From assembly GCF_027579695.1 (NCBI RefSeq), contig NC_083587.1:3265001-3329000 (forward strand): a DNA stretch of 64,000 nt, read 5' to 3'. Below, one piece after another: positions 1-11,589 of the stretch. Position numbers and translations under genes: made by a program. Within the stretch, counting starts at the first letter, position 1; every line of letters begins with the position of its first letter. The notes under the pieces were generated by a model. That model did not search any database, was not told where the DNA came from, and saw only the letters and a program-made list of their open reading frames with translations. The DNA is from Neoarius graeffei. Lineage: Eukaryota > Chordata > Actinopteri > Siluriformes > Ariidae.

Positions 1-59
1 TTAATTTCCTGTTTTTATGATAAGTACACAGGACCTCTGTATTGAAGTTCCTTCTTCAG

Positions 60-815
60 GCATCTGTTCTTGACCCTCACTTTAAAAGCCTTCCCTACCT
101 GGATGATGCCGCCGGACATGATGCCTCCATGCTCTTGCAATGGAAGCAGTGGACCATGTAACTCAATCAAAGGTATGTGCATTATGTACCACTAAAATCA
201 TTTTACTGACTATTCTCAGTCTGTGCTGTCCAGAAACATTGAAAAAAAAATACAAATACAAATTTCCAAGGATTTTCTGAACATTTCAGAATGTAACTGT
301 AAAGAAAGAACCAGGAACTTCTACTGAGGAGAGAAACCATGCTGCACTACCTGCTACCCCAGCCCTTGAAGAGAAAAGTGATGAACCACTTGCAAAGATT
401 AAAAAAGAAAGACAGTAACTGTGCTCTTCTTGATTTATTTGGTGATGTTTTTGTGACAAAAGTGGAACCTGCTAAGAGCCTGTTTGACCAAGTTGAATCT
501 GAAATTCAGAATTACAAAGGAGAAGAGCTTCTTAAATTAGATTCAGACCCCCTTGCTTGGTGGAGAGCCATGTCTGTGCAGGGGAAATACCCAATCCTCT
601 CGCAATTTGCAAAGAAAACCTTAGGTGTACCAGCAACCAGTGTTGCCAGTGAAAGAGTGTTCTCTACAGCTGGGGACATTGTAACCGCACAGACAGCTTG
701 TCTCTCAAGTGAGAATGTTGAAATGTTTGTGTTCTTAGCAAAAAACATGAAAATACCTGATGTAGTCTGTGCATGGCGACATTCTGCATTTCTTTTGGCC
801 ACCCCTGCACTGTAA
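60..815 (+). pseudogene. hAT transposase remnant (ZBED1-like), 3' part
   Basis: Two pieces of one hAT-superfamily transposase. At 60-161 a frame reads VLDPHFKSLPYLDDA, a block typical of ZBED-type hAT proteins just before the C-terminal region, and then hits a stop. At 339-815 a 158-codon frame carries the hAT C-terminal dimerisation domain: DPLAWWRAM, then YPILSQFAKKTLGVPATSVASE and RVFSTAGDI. The residues just before about 410 read better in the +1 frame from 326 (ending KIKKERQ), so a frameshift near 400-420 separates it from the conserved part. An AT-rich spacer at 180-300 may be an intron. No terminal repeats are visible, and the BED finger and catalytic core lie outside the window or are lost. 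Confidence 0.8.
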
Positions 816-1075
816 TGTGGCATCTGTACTGTTCTAAAATCTAGACCAAAGCAAGGGAGACTTCATGATGCATTCATGTTGTTACCACTACTGACTTTGT
901 CTAGTCTTGTAAATATCTTATTTGACATTGTCATGTGATGTATTTAATTCATTATTATTAAGTTTTTTATGAATTAAAAAAACCGCGAAAACCAGATCTG
1001 CTTGTATCATATCAAAATTAATCGAACTGAGGTGTCAGTATTGTGATGCGTATCAAACCAAAGTTTGAGTGCATC
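816..1075. other. AT-rich intergenic stretch
   Basis: No coding or structural signal is visible between the hAT remnant and the 5'-truncated start of the first L2 copy. Confidence 0.5.
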
Positions 1076-1500
1076 ATTGCAGAAAATGTTGAGCATTAAG
1101 GGAACGGCCCTCTCCTGGCTCAGCTCTTATTTAACTGATTGTTATCAGTATGTTGATATAAATGGTGATATTTCTAGACGTACTGAGGTAAAGTCTGGTG
1201 TTCCACAAGGTTCTGTCTTGGGTCCACTGTTTTATTTTCGTTACTTCTGGGTAATATTATCCATAAGCATGATATTAGCTTCCACTGTTATGCTAATGAC
1301 ACACAGTTGTATGTTTCTGCAAAGCTAGATAAGACAACAACTTAATAAAACTGAGGAATATGTAAAGGACATTAGACACTGGATACTTATTGACTTCCTT
1401 CTGCTTAACTCTGACAAGACAGAAGTACCTGTACTAGGACTACATGCAAAAAAAAAAGTTCGACCATCATGCTAATGTTACATGGACGGAAAACTTGCAA
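1076..1500 (+). pseudogene. L2 reverse transcriptase fragment
   Basis: The frame at 1065-1328 contains [26 protein letters not shown] (the PQGSVLGP motif of LINE RTs) and then degenerates before the YADD block. The following bases still resemble the [11 protein letters not shown] and HWMLINFLLLNSDKTE region of the longer copy at 42400-42600, with frameshifts and stops. It is dead as a polymerase. There is no endonuclease upstream, so the copy was 5'-truncated, the usual outcome of target-primed reverse transcription. Confidence 0.8.
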
Positions 1501-1570
1501 TTTGAGGACAGAAAGCAAGCATACTTTTTTTTTTTTTTTAACTTTTTGCTACTTATGTGTATAGTAGCTA

Positions 1571-3178
1571 CAGTGGTGCTTGAAAGTTTGTGAACCCTTT
1601 AGAATTTTCTATATTTCTGCATAAATATGACCTAAAACATCAGATTTTCACACAAGTCCTAAAAGTAGATAAGGAGAACCCAGTTAAACAATTGAGACAA
1701 AAAATATTTCACTTAGTCATTTATTTATTGAGGAAAATTATCCAGTATTACATATCTGTGAGTGGCATAAGTATGTGAACCTTTGCTTTCAGTGTCTGGT
1801 GTGACCCCTTTGTGCAGCAATAACTGCAACTAAATGTTTCTGGTCACTGTTCATCAGTCCTGCACACCGGCTTAGAGGAATTTTAGCCCATTCCTCCATA
1901 CAGAACAGCTTCAACTCTGGGATGTTGGTGGGTTTCCTCACATGAACTGCTCGCTTCAGGTCCTTCCACAATATTTCGATTGGATTAAGGTCAGGACTTT
2001 GACTTGGCCATTCCAAAACATTAAATTTATTCTTCTTTAACCATTCTTTGGTAGGACGCCTTGTGTGCTTAGGGTCGTTATCTTGCTGCATGACCCACCT
2101 TCTCTTGAGATTCAGTTCATGGACAGATGTCCTGACATTTTCCTTTAGAATTTGCTGTAATAATTCAGAATTCATTGTTCCATCAATGATGGCAAGCCAT
2201 CCTGGCCCAGATGCTGCAAAACAGGCCCAAACCATGATACTACCACCACCATGTTTCACAGATGGGATAAGGTTCTTATGCTGGAATGCAGTGTTTTCCG
2301 TTCTCCAAACATCACACTTCTCATTTAAACCAAAAAGTTCTATTTTGGTCTCATCTGTCCACAAAACATTTTTTTCCAATAGCCTTCTGGCTTGTCCACG
2401 TGATCTTTAGCAAACTGCAGATGAGCAGCAATGTTCTTTTTGGAAAGCAGTGGCTTTCTCCTTGCAACCCTGCCATGCATACCATTGTTGCTCGGTGTTC
2501 TTCTGATGGTGGACTCACGAACATTAATATTAGCCAATGTGAGAGAGGCCTTCAGTTGCTTAGAAGTTACCCTGGGGTCCTTTGTGACCTCACTGACTAT
2601 TACATACCTTGCTCTTGGAGTGATCTTTGTTGGCTGACCACTCCTGGGGGAGGGTAACAATGGTCTTGAATTTCCTCAATTTGTACATAATCTGTCTGAC
2701 TGTGGATTGGTGGAGTCCAAACTCTTTAGAGATGGTTTTGTAACCTTTTCCAGCCTGATGAGCAACAACAATGCTTTTTCTGCGGTCCTCAGAAATCTCC
2801 TTTGTTCGTGCCATGATACACTTCCACAAACATGTGTTGTGAAGATCAGACTTTGATAGATCCCTGTTCTTTAAATAAAACAGGGTGCCCACTCACACCT
2901 GATTGTCATCCCACTGATTGAAAACACCTGACTCTAATTTCACCTTCAAATTAACTGCTAATCCTTGAGGTTCACATACTTTTGCCACTCACAGATATGT
3001 AATATTGGATCATTTTCCTCTATAAATAAATGACCAAGTATAATATTTTTGTCTCATTTGTTTAACTGGGTTCTCTATATCTACTTTTAGGACTTGTGTG
3101 AAAATCTGATGTTTTAGGTCGTATTTATGCGGAAATATAGAAAATTCTAAAGGGTTCACAAACTTTCAAGCACCACTG
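1571..3178 (-). mobile_element. Tc1-family transposon, copy 1 (complete ends)
   Basis: This is a 1608-bp element with TA on both sides (1569-1570 and 3179-3180) and inverted repeats of about 200 bp that start CAGTGGTGCTTGAAAG. The two outer arms match closely over roughly 1571-1779 and 2972-3178. The transposase lies inside on the minus strand. It interrupts L2 copy 1. Related copies sit at 44971-45967 and 58431-60017. Confidence 0.93.
1789..2814 (-). pseudogene. Tc1 transposase, broken by two frameshifts
   Basis: The start is the ATG at 2814 (MARTKEISED), preceded by the inverted repeat, and the stop is at 1789; the span of about 342 codons is the usual Tc1 length. The order is an N-terminal helix-turn-helix (KTISKEFGLHQSTVRQIM), a second paired-like helix (TIRRTPSNNGMHGRVARRK), then the DDE core with WTDETKIELFG, HGGGSIMVWACF, QQDNDPKHT and NPIEILWKDL. 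All three acidic residues of the DD34E triad are present. One frameshift near 2640-2655 and a compensating one near 2360 split the gene, so no full protein is made. Similar frame breaks in the sister copies suggest an old, inactive family in this genome. Confidence 0.9.
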
Positions 3179-3180
3179 TA

Positions 3181-3418
3181 TCTTTGAGAGACATCAAATT
3201 TACTGCATTTTTCAAATGATTTTATCTCTGTGTGGTTTCTAATTTTGGGTTTGGTGATAAAAGTAAATAAATTTGATTTACTTAAAAATAATAAAAGTTT
3301 ATAATTCAAACCAAAGTATGCCTATATAAAAATAAAATAAAAGCATTAGGTATAATGGAGCAGTTGGACTTTGTCATTCCCCCCTGAACTGTGAGAGATT
3401 TTTTTTTAGGCTTTTCAA
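3181..3418. other. AT-rich unassigned stretch
   Basis: There is no recognisable coding sequence. It separates the Tc1 right end from the resumption of L2 sequence near 3419, so it is probably part of another insertion that pre-dates the Tc1. Confidence 0.4.
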
Positions 3419-4087
3419 GAAAACTTATCTGATGAGAACACTTTCTGTGGAATCTGCCATGCCTTACTGTCTGGATGTTCCAGCTGGAGCATAAACAACC
3501 TCCAGTTAGTTCAAAATGCAGCAGCAAGAGCCCTTACTAGAACTAGAAGATACGACCCCATCACCCCTATCTTATCCACACTGCACTGGCTCCCAATCAA
3601 ATTTCATATTGATTATAAAATACTACTATTGACTTAAGCACTGAATGATCTCGCACCACAGTACCTGAGCAAACTTCTGGTCCTTTATGACCCATCACGC
3701 TGACTTGGATAAAAAGCTGCAGGATATCTGCTGGTACCTCATATAGTGAAGGATACATCAGGGGCAGAGCCTTTTCTTACAAAGCCCCACAAATATGGAA
3801 CAGCCTTCCAAGTAGTGTTCCGGACTCAGACACAGTCTCAATGTTTAAGTCTCGGCTGAAAACACATCTTTTTAGTCAAGCCTTTTGTTAATAGTTTTTT
3901 TATGAGGTGAAGGAGTAGGTCTGGAAGGTCCTCAGGGTGTTTTGGTAAACTGAGATGGATGGATACTGTCACCCCACCCCACTCTCGCACGTTCACTCAG
4001 GTTTGTTGATGGTGTAGTGGCTGCTGCTTTATGTCCCAGGGCTCCGTCGTGTTCATGTTACTTTCTGGCTTTCCCTTTTAGTTATGC
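3419..4087 (+). pseudogene. L2 RT C-terminal region and proximal 3' UTR
   Basis: In shifted frames the sequence encodes the L2 C-terminal block (LQLVQNAAARVLTRTR, HITPILSTLHWLP, APQYLSKLLVLY and RAFSYKAPQ-like pieces) with several stops. It ends near 3890 in the sequence for LKTHLFSQAFC, and the 3' UTR follows to 4087, where element A is inserted at TTATGC. Confidence 0.8.
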
Positions 4088-4641
4088 CATACTTGCCAAC
4101 TTTTCAAAATTCTCATGGGGGAGAAAAGTGCGTGAAAGACATTTTCAATTGGATGAGGGTATGATGTGCGGTTGAAACAAAAAGAGTGGATCCCAATTAA
4201 TTGCAAACCATTTGAAATTTATACAATTAGAGTTTCTGAATTGTTGATATTGTTCTATCAATTACTATAGGTTATGGGATTCATGTATCAGGCATGAGAG
4301 AGCTCCGAGTGAAAAATCTGAAATAATGCTCGTCTTGAATTTTAATATAATAACAATGAAAGGGAAGTCTGCTTAAATCAGATTTTGAGCTGAAAAATCT
4401 CCTGCCTGAATATTGTATCCATACAGATACCCACAGAAAACAACACAAGTGATGCTTTAGAAGAATGTTTATCATTTCTTAAAATAGTCACAGTGAATGA
4501 AAGTATTACTGGATTGCATCAAATGTGTTTTCCTTCTGTAAGCTCATGTAAAAATACAGAGCTATAATATCAAATTAAATAAAATTTTAATAAGATTTAA
4601 CCAAAATATTAACAACTCAATTAAATAAATACTGCACTGTC

Positions 4642-6382
4642 CAGGGATGAGAATGGGACATTTAAAAAAAAAAAAAAAACTCTGAAATGTCTGCCAACTT
4701 ACATATATATGAATGTTTTCAAATTCAATGATTGTTTAAAACATTTATAAACGTACTTTTATAACATTTAATAATCCCTAGTACTTATTAATCACTAATT
4801 CATAAATAGTAATGATTAATAATCAATAATTACTATTACTACTAATTATTATTAGTGGTTGTTAATATTATTCTTATATTAAAAACACTGTTGTAGACGA
4901 TAGGTAATAAAAAGTTTTTGTACAAATTATATTGTACTATATTTAGAATTATTGTATTTTCTGGAGTTCTTTTTAATTGAGTTTTGAAATAAAGGTTGTT
5001 TATATATTTATATTAAACTTGGTACAATAAACAAATGTTAATTATGTAAAAAAAATGATGCTAATCATTATTATTATTTCCTATAAGCCCCATTTTCCAC
5101 CTGACTGTTGTGCGCATGCGCGAACCCCCCTGCGTTCCACTCCGGAGCGCTTGACCTCTAAAGGCCAATTTATGCTGACAACCCAGTCCTCACAGATAGT
5201 GTCGCAGACAGTGTCTGCGTAGCCCCCCCACCTTCGCAGATGCTCTGCGCGCACCTCCCAAAAATTGTGACCACCGCAGAAACCTCGCAGACAGCGCCGC
5301 AGACAAGAGGGCTCTGATTGGTCCACTCTACATCCGCTGTACATGCACTTCCTACTTTCCCGGTTTGTTTTGTTTTCACGACCGGCATTTTTAAAAACAC
5401 GAGCGAAGATGGAGCAGCACGAAGAGCGGTTGATTGAGGAAGTGAGGAAGTACATACATCTATACGACTCCAGTTCTAGTCATTATAAAAAATAAAAATA
5501 AAAAAAAAAGCTCTAGTCATTATAAGTAACCGGAGGATAAACACTCCACTAACCACACCCACCAACTACTCCTAGCGACTTCGCGCCCCCTTGCGTTGTG
5601 CCGGTGAATAACATCGCCCACGCCTATTATCCCCGCTCAACAATAAATTACAACTGTCTGCGAAAAGCTATCTGCGAAAGCCTTGTTGCAAGAGCATGCA
5701 GAGGCCTTAACACGCATGCGCCTCGTGTCTGTGAAAAGCCAGTTTCCCAGTGGGCGTGTCCCCAGCGCTGCGGTACCGTCTTTAAGCACATTTGTGCGAT
5801 CCAGCGCTTTTTAATCGCAAACGATTCTTCTCCTTATTTTGGGGGTATTTATCATCCCCCAACCACTTGTCATTAAACAGACATCTTCCCATAATTATCA
5901 ACGCTTTCTAGCGCAAGCTACACGCGCATCGCTCACTCTTCACAACCACCACACCACACTGCCTCCAGCACCCTCCGCATAAATCTATGAGCCTCCTAAC
6001 GTTAGTTCTTGATCCACGGAATGCATAGAAGACGCACAGAACCGATGCTGCCCCCAAAAGGTACGCTGGTCACTTTTAAAATTACAGTTAAAAAAAATAC
6101 CCCAAATCGGATGGAGCCATTTCACTCGTTCGGTCCAATATTAAATTTAATACCTCCCTTTCGAAAATTCCACTCATTCCAAACAATTTAAAACATTTTA
6201 AGGCCTTGAAAACCGAAAGTTGTATTTAAGACTTTTTAAGGACCCGCGGGAACCCTGGCCTCGCCTCGCGCCGACCCCTACCCCCCGAAATTTTCTCAAC
6301 GGATTTACACGTTTCACAAAAATGAGATTTTCAGCGGGAAAAACTCGGAATTCCGCGGATCCGCGGAAAATTCTCATCCCTG
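4642..6382. mobile_element. Element B: CAGGGATGAGAAT-ended DNA transposon
   Basis: Perfect 13-bp inverted ends CAGGGATGAGAAT (4642-4654) and ATTCTCATCCCTG (6370-6382) are flanked by ACTGTC at 4636-4641 and 6383-6388. The right end is G/C-rich with CCGCGG motifs near 6355-6367. No transposase frame is visible. It carries the Harbinger derivative at 5162-5707, and the 5708-6340 part holds no recognisable gene. It lies within element A. Confidence 0.85.
5162..5707 (+). mobile_element. PIF/Harbinger-derived internal-deletion element with MADF gene start
   Basis: TAA lies on both sides (5159-5161 and 5708-5710), the three-base duplication of Harbinger elements. The ends share AGGCC and, in spaced register, ATGCT. 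At 5409 an ATG opens the frame MEQHEERLIEEVRKYIHLYD and stops soon after. This resembles the N-terminus of the MADF/Myb-like DNA-binding protein that Harbinger elements encode besides the transposase. A/T-rich sequence follows, so most of the gene was deleted. CTGCG-rich subterminal repeats fill both flanks. A related end occurs at 46321-46472. Confidence 0.65.
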
Positions 6383-6939
6383 ACTGTCTTAGTACGACTA
6401 AAATGCATCTCTCTCACTAAACACTTTCCAACAGAATTTTTAAAAAGCACTAGAAATCCTATCACAATCCGATCGGAATGCATCAAAGGAATTTGCTCAT
6501 TTGCAAACTTTGAAAGTTTTAAAACAAAATGTAAAAATGGCACTATAAATACTACCATACTATCAAAATATACTCCACAAAGAAATTCACTCGAATGCAA
6601 AATTTTAGTCCGACCAAAATACACTCACTAGTAATCTCTCACTTAAAACCTCAAAACTCCATCAAAATCAATCCCTTTCCAGATAATTCACTTGTAAACT
6701 TTCACTTAAAACTTTCAAACAAATTCAAATTAGCACTAAGACACTCCCACACTATTCAAATACACTCACCAAACACATTCTCTGTCCTACAAAATGTCAC
6801 TAAACACTTTAGAAGTTGTACAGTTTGTTTCTGAAATGGAATGGAAGACTAGTTTAACTTCACCCTCGAATGTCCATTATATTCTGATTTAAGGTATCTT
6901 TACCTTAAAATCTTAAAATCAGCTGTCTGTCTTGAAGAC

Positions 6940-7860
6940 ATCAGAAATTGGATGGCTAACAACTTCCTCCAGCTAAATGGTGACAAGACTGAAGTCATTA
7001 TTTTTGGTCCCTCCAAGGCAAGATGCACTACAGTGAATGATTTAGGTCACCTCACTCCTCATGTCACACCCTCTGCCAGAAACCTGGGTGTCTTCCTTGA
7101 CTCCGATCTCTGTCTTGACAAACAGATTAGCACTGTGGTCAAAAATAGTTTTTACCAACTCAGAGTGATTTCCCGCCTCAAATCCTTCCTATCTCATAAC
7201 AATCTTGAAATAGTCATCCATGCTTTTATCACATCACGACTGGATTATTGCAATTCCTTTTATCTTGGCCTCCCTCAAACCTCACTTAGACGTTTACAGC
7301 TGGTCCAAAATGCAGCTGCACGTCTTTTAACTGGCACCAGGAGACGTGAGCACATCACTCCCATTCTGGCCTCCTTGCACTGGCTCCCAGTCTTTTTCAG
7401 AATACAATTTAAAGTTTTATTATTTGTTTTTAAAGCACTCAGTGGGCTGGCCCCAGCCTACATCAATGACCTTTTACAGCCCCACTCAGTCCAAAGGTCT
7501 CCAAGATCCTCTAACACAGGGCTTCTTCATGTGCCTCGCTCACGGCTGAAGCAGAGAGGTGACAGAGCTTTTTCTGTTGCTGCTCCACGTCTCTGGAATC
7601 AGCTCCCACCGGACATCAGATCTGCTCCCTCCATCTCTGCCTTTAAATCTAGGCTAAAAACCCATCTCTACTCCTTGGCCTTTCCTTAACCATCAGCTTA
7701 TTGTTATTGTTGTTATTATTATTATTATTATTATAGTTTTATTTTATTTATTTCTTTTTATTTTTCTTTTGATCATTTGTCTTTTAAATACTGACTCTGT
7801 ACAGCACTTTGGTCAGTGTATGCTGTGTTTAAATGTGCTATACAAATTAAACTTACTTAA
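6940..7860 (+). pseudogene. L2/CR1-type LINE 3' end (second subfamily)
   Basis: A 245-codon frame at 6952-7689 is free of stops and covers the RT thumb and C-terminal region: NFLQLNGDKTEVIIFGP, SRLDYCNSFYLGLP, LQLVQNAAARLLTGTRR, HITPILASLHWLPV and the terminal APRLWNQLPPDIRSAPS followed by LKTHLYSLAF. The catalytic YADD half is missing, so this is a 5'-truncated copy. The 3' UTR has a (TTA)n run at 7708-7731 and the tail motif GTGCTATACAAATTAAACTT near 7830-7855. It differs in sequence from the main L2 family here and is better preserved, hence probably a younger insertion into element A. Confidence 0.85.
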
Positions 7861-9818
7861 AATGTGTAACTGGCTGGTCGAACATTTGCTTATCCATGGA
7901 AATTCATTCTCCCATGCAACCTGGGATTTGCATTCATATTTTTGCCATGTGGTATTGGGTTTAGTGGCCATGATGAATGACTGCTTGTAAAAAATGTCAG
8001 ACAGCCTGGGTGAATCCTACATTACGGAAGTGACTGTCGTTCAGTTCGTTGATTGGTTAAAAATCAGTTGACGTCAGCAGTGTTTCTCATACGATTCTCA
8101 TTGGACATAATCGGGAGTATTTTTAAACGGAGCGCTAGGGATTTCCCCAAACCGGGAGATTATCCTGTTTTTAACAAATACGATCGGGAGTCGGGAGACG
8201 GAGGCTAAAATCGGGAGCCTCCCGCCGAAATCGGGAGGGTTGGCAAGTATGTTATGCTGTTATAGTTGGTCTTGACGCAGTCCCTGCTTACACTCAGAAC
8301 ATGACGTACACTCTTTTCTTAAAGGAGATACGCAGAACCTTTATTTTTAAATAAATTTCGGAGCGGATGGCATCTCCATCCTTGACGCTTGTATGCTGCA
8401 TAAATGGGAATAAAAAAAAAAAAAAAATTATATTTCTGAGAGATAAATTCGACCACAAATTTGGCATTCGAGCTGCCCTGCTGAGCTAGAATGTCTGAGT
8501 GCGTGACATCACTGCGGTAACCGGTTTTAAGGCCAGGGCCTTTGACAGCTATAGACCAAAGTCATATAAATAAAGATTTATGGTGAAAGTAAGAAATACC
8601 GTTACCGACTCGCTCAACTAAGACTGATTTGACTTCATTGATTGTGGGTTGACCCTCATTAAAACAGGATAGGTGTTACAACTTATGCAACATACATGTA
8701 CATGCATGCATTTTCACTGATAAAATGTAAAAGGCTCATTAAATAATCAGATGAACTGAGACAATCACATAACGAAGCAAATTAAATCTTATACCGGGAA
8801 TCTAAACACACAAGTTACATGTATTAATCTAAATGCAGATAAACGTGTTGTTTTTTTTTTAATCCAGATGAGAGTCGGACCTTACCCGTCTGTGTTCTCA
8901 CTTCTTGAAGGCTGAACTTGTGACCGATTGTTTTTGAAACAATCTGACTTTCAGTTGTTCGTTCAGTTCTCCGTCCAGTCAATAATTCCATGTAAGGGTG
9001 AGATGGCAGCAATATCCAGTTTAGAAATAAGATGGCTTCTCCACTCATTCACTGTTTTCTTCATACTGTGTATTCCGCCATTACTGCTTGGTTCAGGCAA
9101 TTACTAAAACCCAGGACGGAACGGGATGTCACCGGTTTTAGCAACAACTGCAGGGAGGTCACTGCCCAAGCGATATGTTCCTTCCCGTTCCGTCTGGTGC
9201 AAATGAACTCACTTTCCTTTAAAAATAAATAAATACTTTCCTTTTCTTGTAGTTTTCTTTAATTGTTGATACTGCACCCTAGGGCTGAACGATTTTAAGA
9301 AAAAATTGAATTGCAATTTTTCTGGCAGATATTGCGATTTCGATTTCAACCACGATTTTTTTCCTTTAAATCGAGTTTCAGTGCAAATTAATTAAATACA
9401 ATGAATTCCATAAAGCTAATGCAAGAATGAAAACTGAGGTCAACAGATTTCAAATGTAGGCCTGTTTATTAACATTGAGTGCCTGAGGAACAAGTTATAA
9501 TAACTTAAAATAAAAATAAAATGAGAGCCATCTTTCTTAAGTAAACTTTTGCTTCTTTTACTTTTCCCATCTACAACATATCAGACATAAAAAAAGGTTG
9601 ATCAATGGCTCAGCAGCATCAAAATATTGCACTTTTGTAAAATAATGTACATAAGCATTATAAATTATAACTAGAGCCAACAATTCCCCTGTGGGAAATT
9701 GTGAGTGAGATGCAGTGCGCGCAGCAGTCGCTATTGCAGGAGCTGAGCTGTACTGTGTGAATGTGTGACTTGCCATGAAGCTACAAGCCTGTGTCTCTCT
9801 GAGAGCGAGCAGCCCCTC

Positions 9819-9821
9819 CCT

Positions 9822-9912
<91 letters not shown>

Positions 9913-9957
9913 GAGCAGCCCCTCCCTCCTGTGTGTGAGAGAGGGAGCAGCCCCTCC

Positions 9958-10011
<54 letters not shown>

Positions 10012-10041
10012 TGAGTGAGAGAGAGCGAGCAGCCCCTCCCT

Positions 10042-10097
<56 letters not shown>

Positions 10098-10133
10098 TGA
10101 GTGAGTGAGAGAGAGCGAGCAGCCCCTCCCTCC

Positions 10134-10187
<54 letters not shown>

Positions 10188-10205
10188 CGAGCAGCCCCTC
10201 CCCCA
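9819..10205. repeat. Compound minisatellite: GCAGCCCCTCCCTCC + (GT)n + (GA)n
   Basis: Units consist of GAGCAGCCCCTCCCTCC or close variants, a (TG) tract of variable length and a (AG) tract, repeated about five times. Open frames through this block on both strands are artefacts of dinucleotide repeats. The same compound repeat with different unit lengths is at 15186-15535. Confidence 0.95.
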
Positions 10206-10230
10206 CCCGTGCGCTGCGAGCAGAGACACA

Positions 10231-10921
10231 GGCTACGTTTACATTACGTCGAATCAGCGGATCATCAGATTAACGTTCTTAAAACGATTCGCGTTGACAC
10301 TAAAACCGTTAGCCGTGCACACAGCAACACCAATACGCGGATACGCTCGGCTCCGCAGGCATCCTGCGCTCCAAATCACTCCGCCCTGAACAGCGAGTGC
10401 CCTCTGGAGGGTGCGCACTCCGGCCCTGCGCAGCTCACAGAGCGCGCGAGTGAAGTGAACAAGCCACGATTCGGGACTGAGCCGCTGTGTGTGTGATCCC
10501 AGCGCAGATCACTTATTACTTGCAAGTGGAAGGATGGCAAGCCTAAAGACAATCATAACTACACAATGGGCAGTATTTGCATCAGTATTTGCAGTATTTT
10601 CATACTTTTATACTCTTTAATGAAAGGTGATACAAGGCGGAAGTCTGCGCCGTTTTTCAGCAGTCGCGTCACATGACCAACGCCAGCGAATCAGGAAGGT
10701 GGATGTCACAGTGACGTTGTCCAATGAGACGCCAGCTAGAGCTCAGCACAGCGTATTCGCGTATTCTGAATGTTTACACAGCACCGGAGCTGATACGATC
10801 TAGATTGAATACGTGGACGCTGGCGGATTCCCGTTTCCCCGCTTTTTCAGGGGGGTTAATGTAAACGGACAGTGCATCCGCGAAGAAAACGAGACAGATA
10901 CGGTCTAGTGTAAACGTAGCC
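10231..10921. mobile_element. 691-bp DNA element with GGCTACGTTTACA ends
   Basis: Inverted ends GGCTACGTTTACAtta and taGTGTAAACGTAGCC flank 691 bp. ACA is duplicated at 10228-10230 and 10922-10924. Comparison with hAT copy 2 shows the empty site (GAGACACAGAGAGG), which proves the boundaries. No coding capacity. A 3-bp target with GG termini would fit several superfamilies and I do not assign one. Confidence 0.85.
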
Positions 10922-11334
10922 ACAGAGAGGCTGTGACACAGAGTGGTAGCTGACACAGTGTTTTTACACCATGCTGGGGCAATACGCAGAGCATACATAT
11001 GTGAAATTATTGACGAAACAAAACATGGGTCAGTTTAGGAGCACTGAGAAAAAACGCGGCTTTGACTATCCCAAAATCGTGTTGTCCGAGATCGCGATTT
11101 TCGGTCGAAAACGATAGATCGTTCAGCCCTACTGTGAGCCTTTAACAAAAGAATAATCCGGAGCCGCCTTTTGTTAAATGGATCCCAGTGACATCACACT
11201 GCCAAATACGCTTATCGTTATTATTTGAAATTATGCTACATTTGACACTTATTAACAAATTCTCTTCATGAATGTGTTTATAAGTATGTAATCTTTCTGC
11301 AAACCCAAACTAATGAATTAAGTTTTCTACTCCT

Positions 11335-11589
11335 TTAAAGCAGATTAATTCTCCTTGGCTTTTGCTTGGCCCAATGCTGGGCAGCCCTCTCATAGTCCGT
11401 CTCGCTGTCATCCATGCTGATGTGGATCAAATTGTCCAGCGAGTCTTCTCCTTGCTTATTAAAGTCAGTCGGCTTTGTCCGTCTGGTCGGGGACGACATC
11501 GACAGCCAACGAGATTGCTTATAACGAATCGGAAAATTCCGGGATGTCTGACGTTTTCTTTCAATATTTTTATTGGACGGTTTGAACAC
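11335..11589 (-). CDS. Unrecognised 84-residue frame
   Basis: The frame begins MFKPSNKNIERKRQTSRNF and continues with a basic N-terminal half, then an acidic stretch (MDDSETDYERAAQHWAKQK) and stop. Composition is plausible for a real exon (mixed charged residues, no low-complexity run), but there is no motif I recognise and no clear upstream promoter. It could be the first exon of a host gene carried in the composite or a transposon gene remnant. Confidence 0.25.
   Translation of the reverse strand: MFKPSNKNIERKRQTSRNFPIRYKQSRWLSMSSPTRRTKPTDFNKQGEDSLDNLIHISMDDSETDYERAAQHWAKQKPRRINLL

Larger units (their letters stand above)
4088..8251. mobile_element. Element A: DNA transposon with CATACTTGCCAAC ends
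   Basis: The 13-bp inverted ends CATACTTGCCAAC (4088-4100) and GTTGGCAAGTATG (8239-8251) are flanked by TTATGC at 4082-4087 and 8252-8257. Removing the element restores the L2 3' UTR. The terminal region at 8110-8240 is rich in CGGGAG repeats. No transposase is seen. It hosts element B (4642-6382) and a LINE fragment (about 6940-7860), so it is a nonautonomous shell. A 6-bp duplication does not fit hAT (8 bp) or Tc1 (TA). I leave the superfamily open. Confidence 0.85.
9280..11131 (+). mobile_element. hAT MITE-like copy 1
   Basis: It has inverted ends TAGGGCTGAACGAT and ATCGTTCAGCCCTA and no transposase. The body up to the minisatellite (about 9280-9790) is nearly identical to 14664-15170, differing at a handful of positions, so the two copies are recent relatives. 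It differs from copy 2 by a 691-bp inserted element at 10231-10921 and by repeat number. Confidence 0.85.

Noticed and set aside
9558..10229. Long open frames rich in SLTHTHTH or CVCVCV on both strands (also 14939-15645)
   Set aside because: They are translations of (GT)n/(GA)n tracts inside the hAT minisatellite, open in all frames for trivial reasons.
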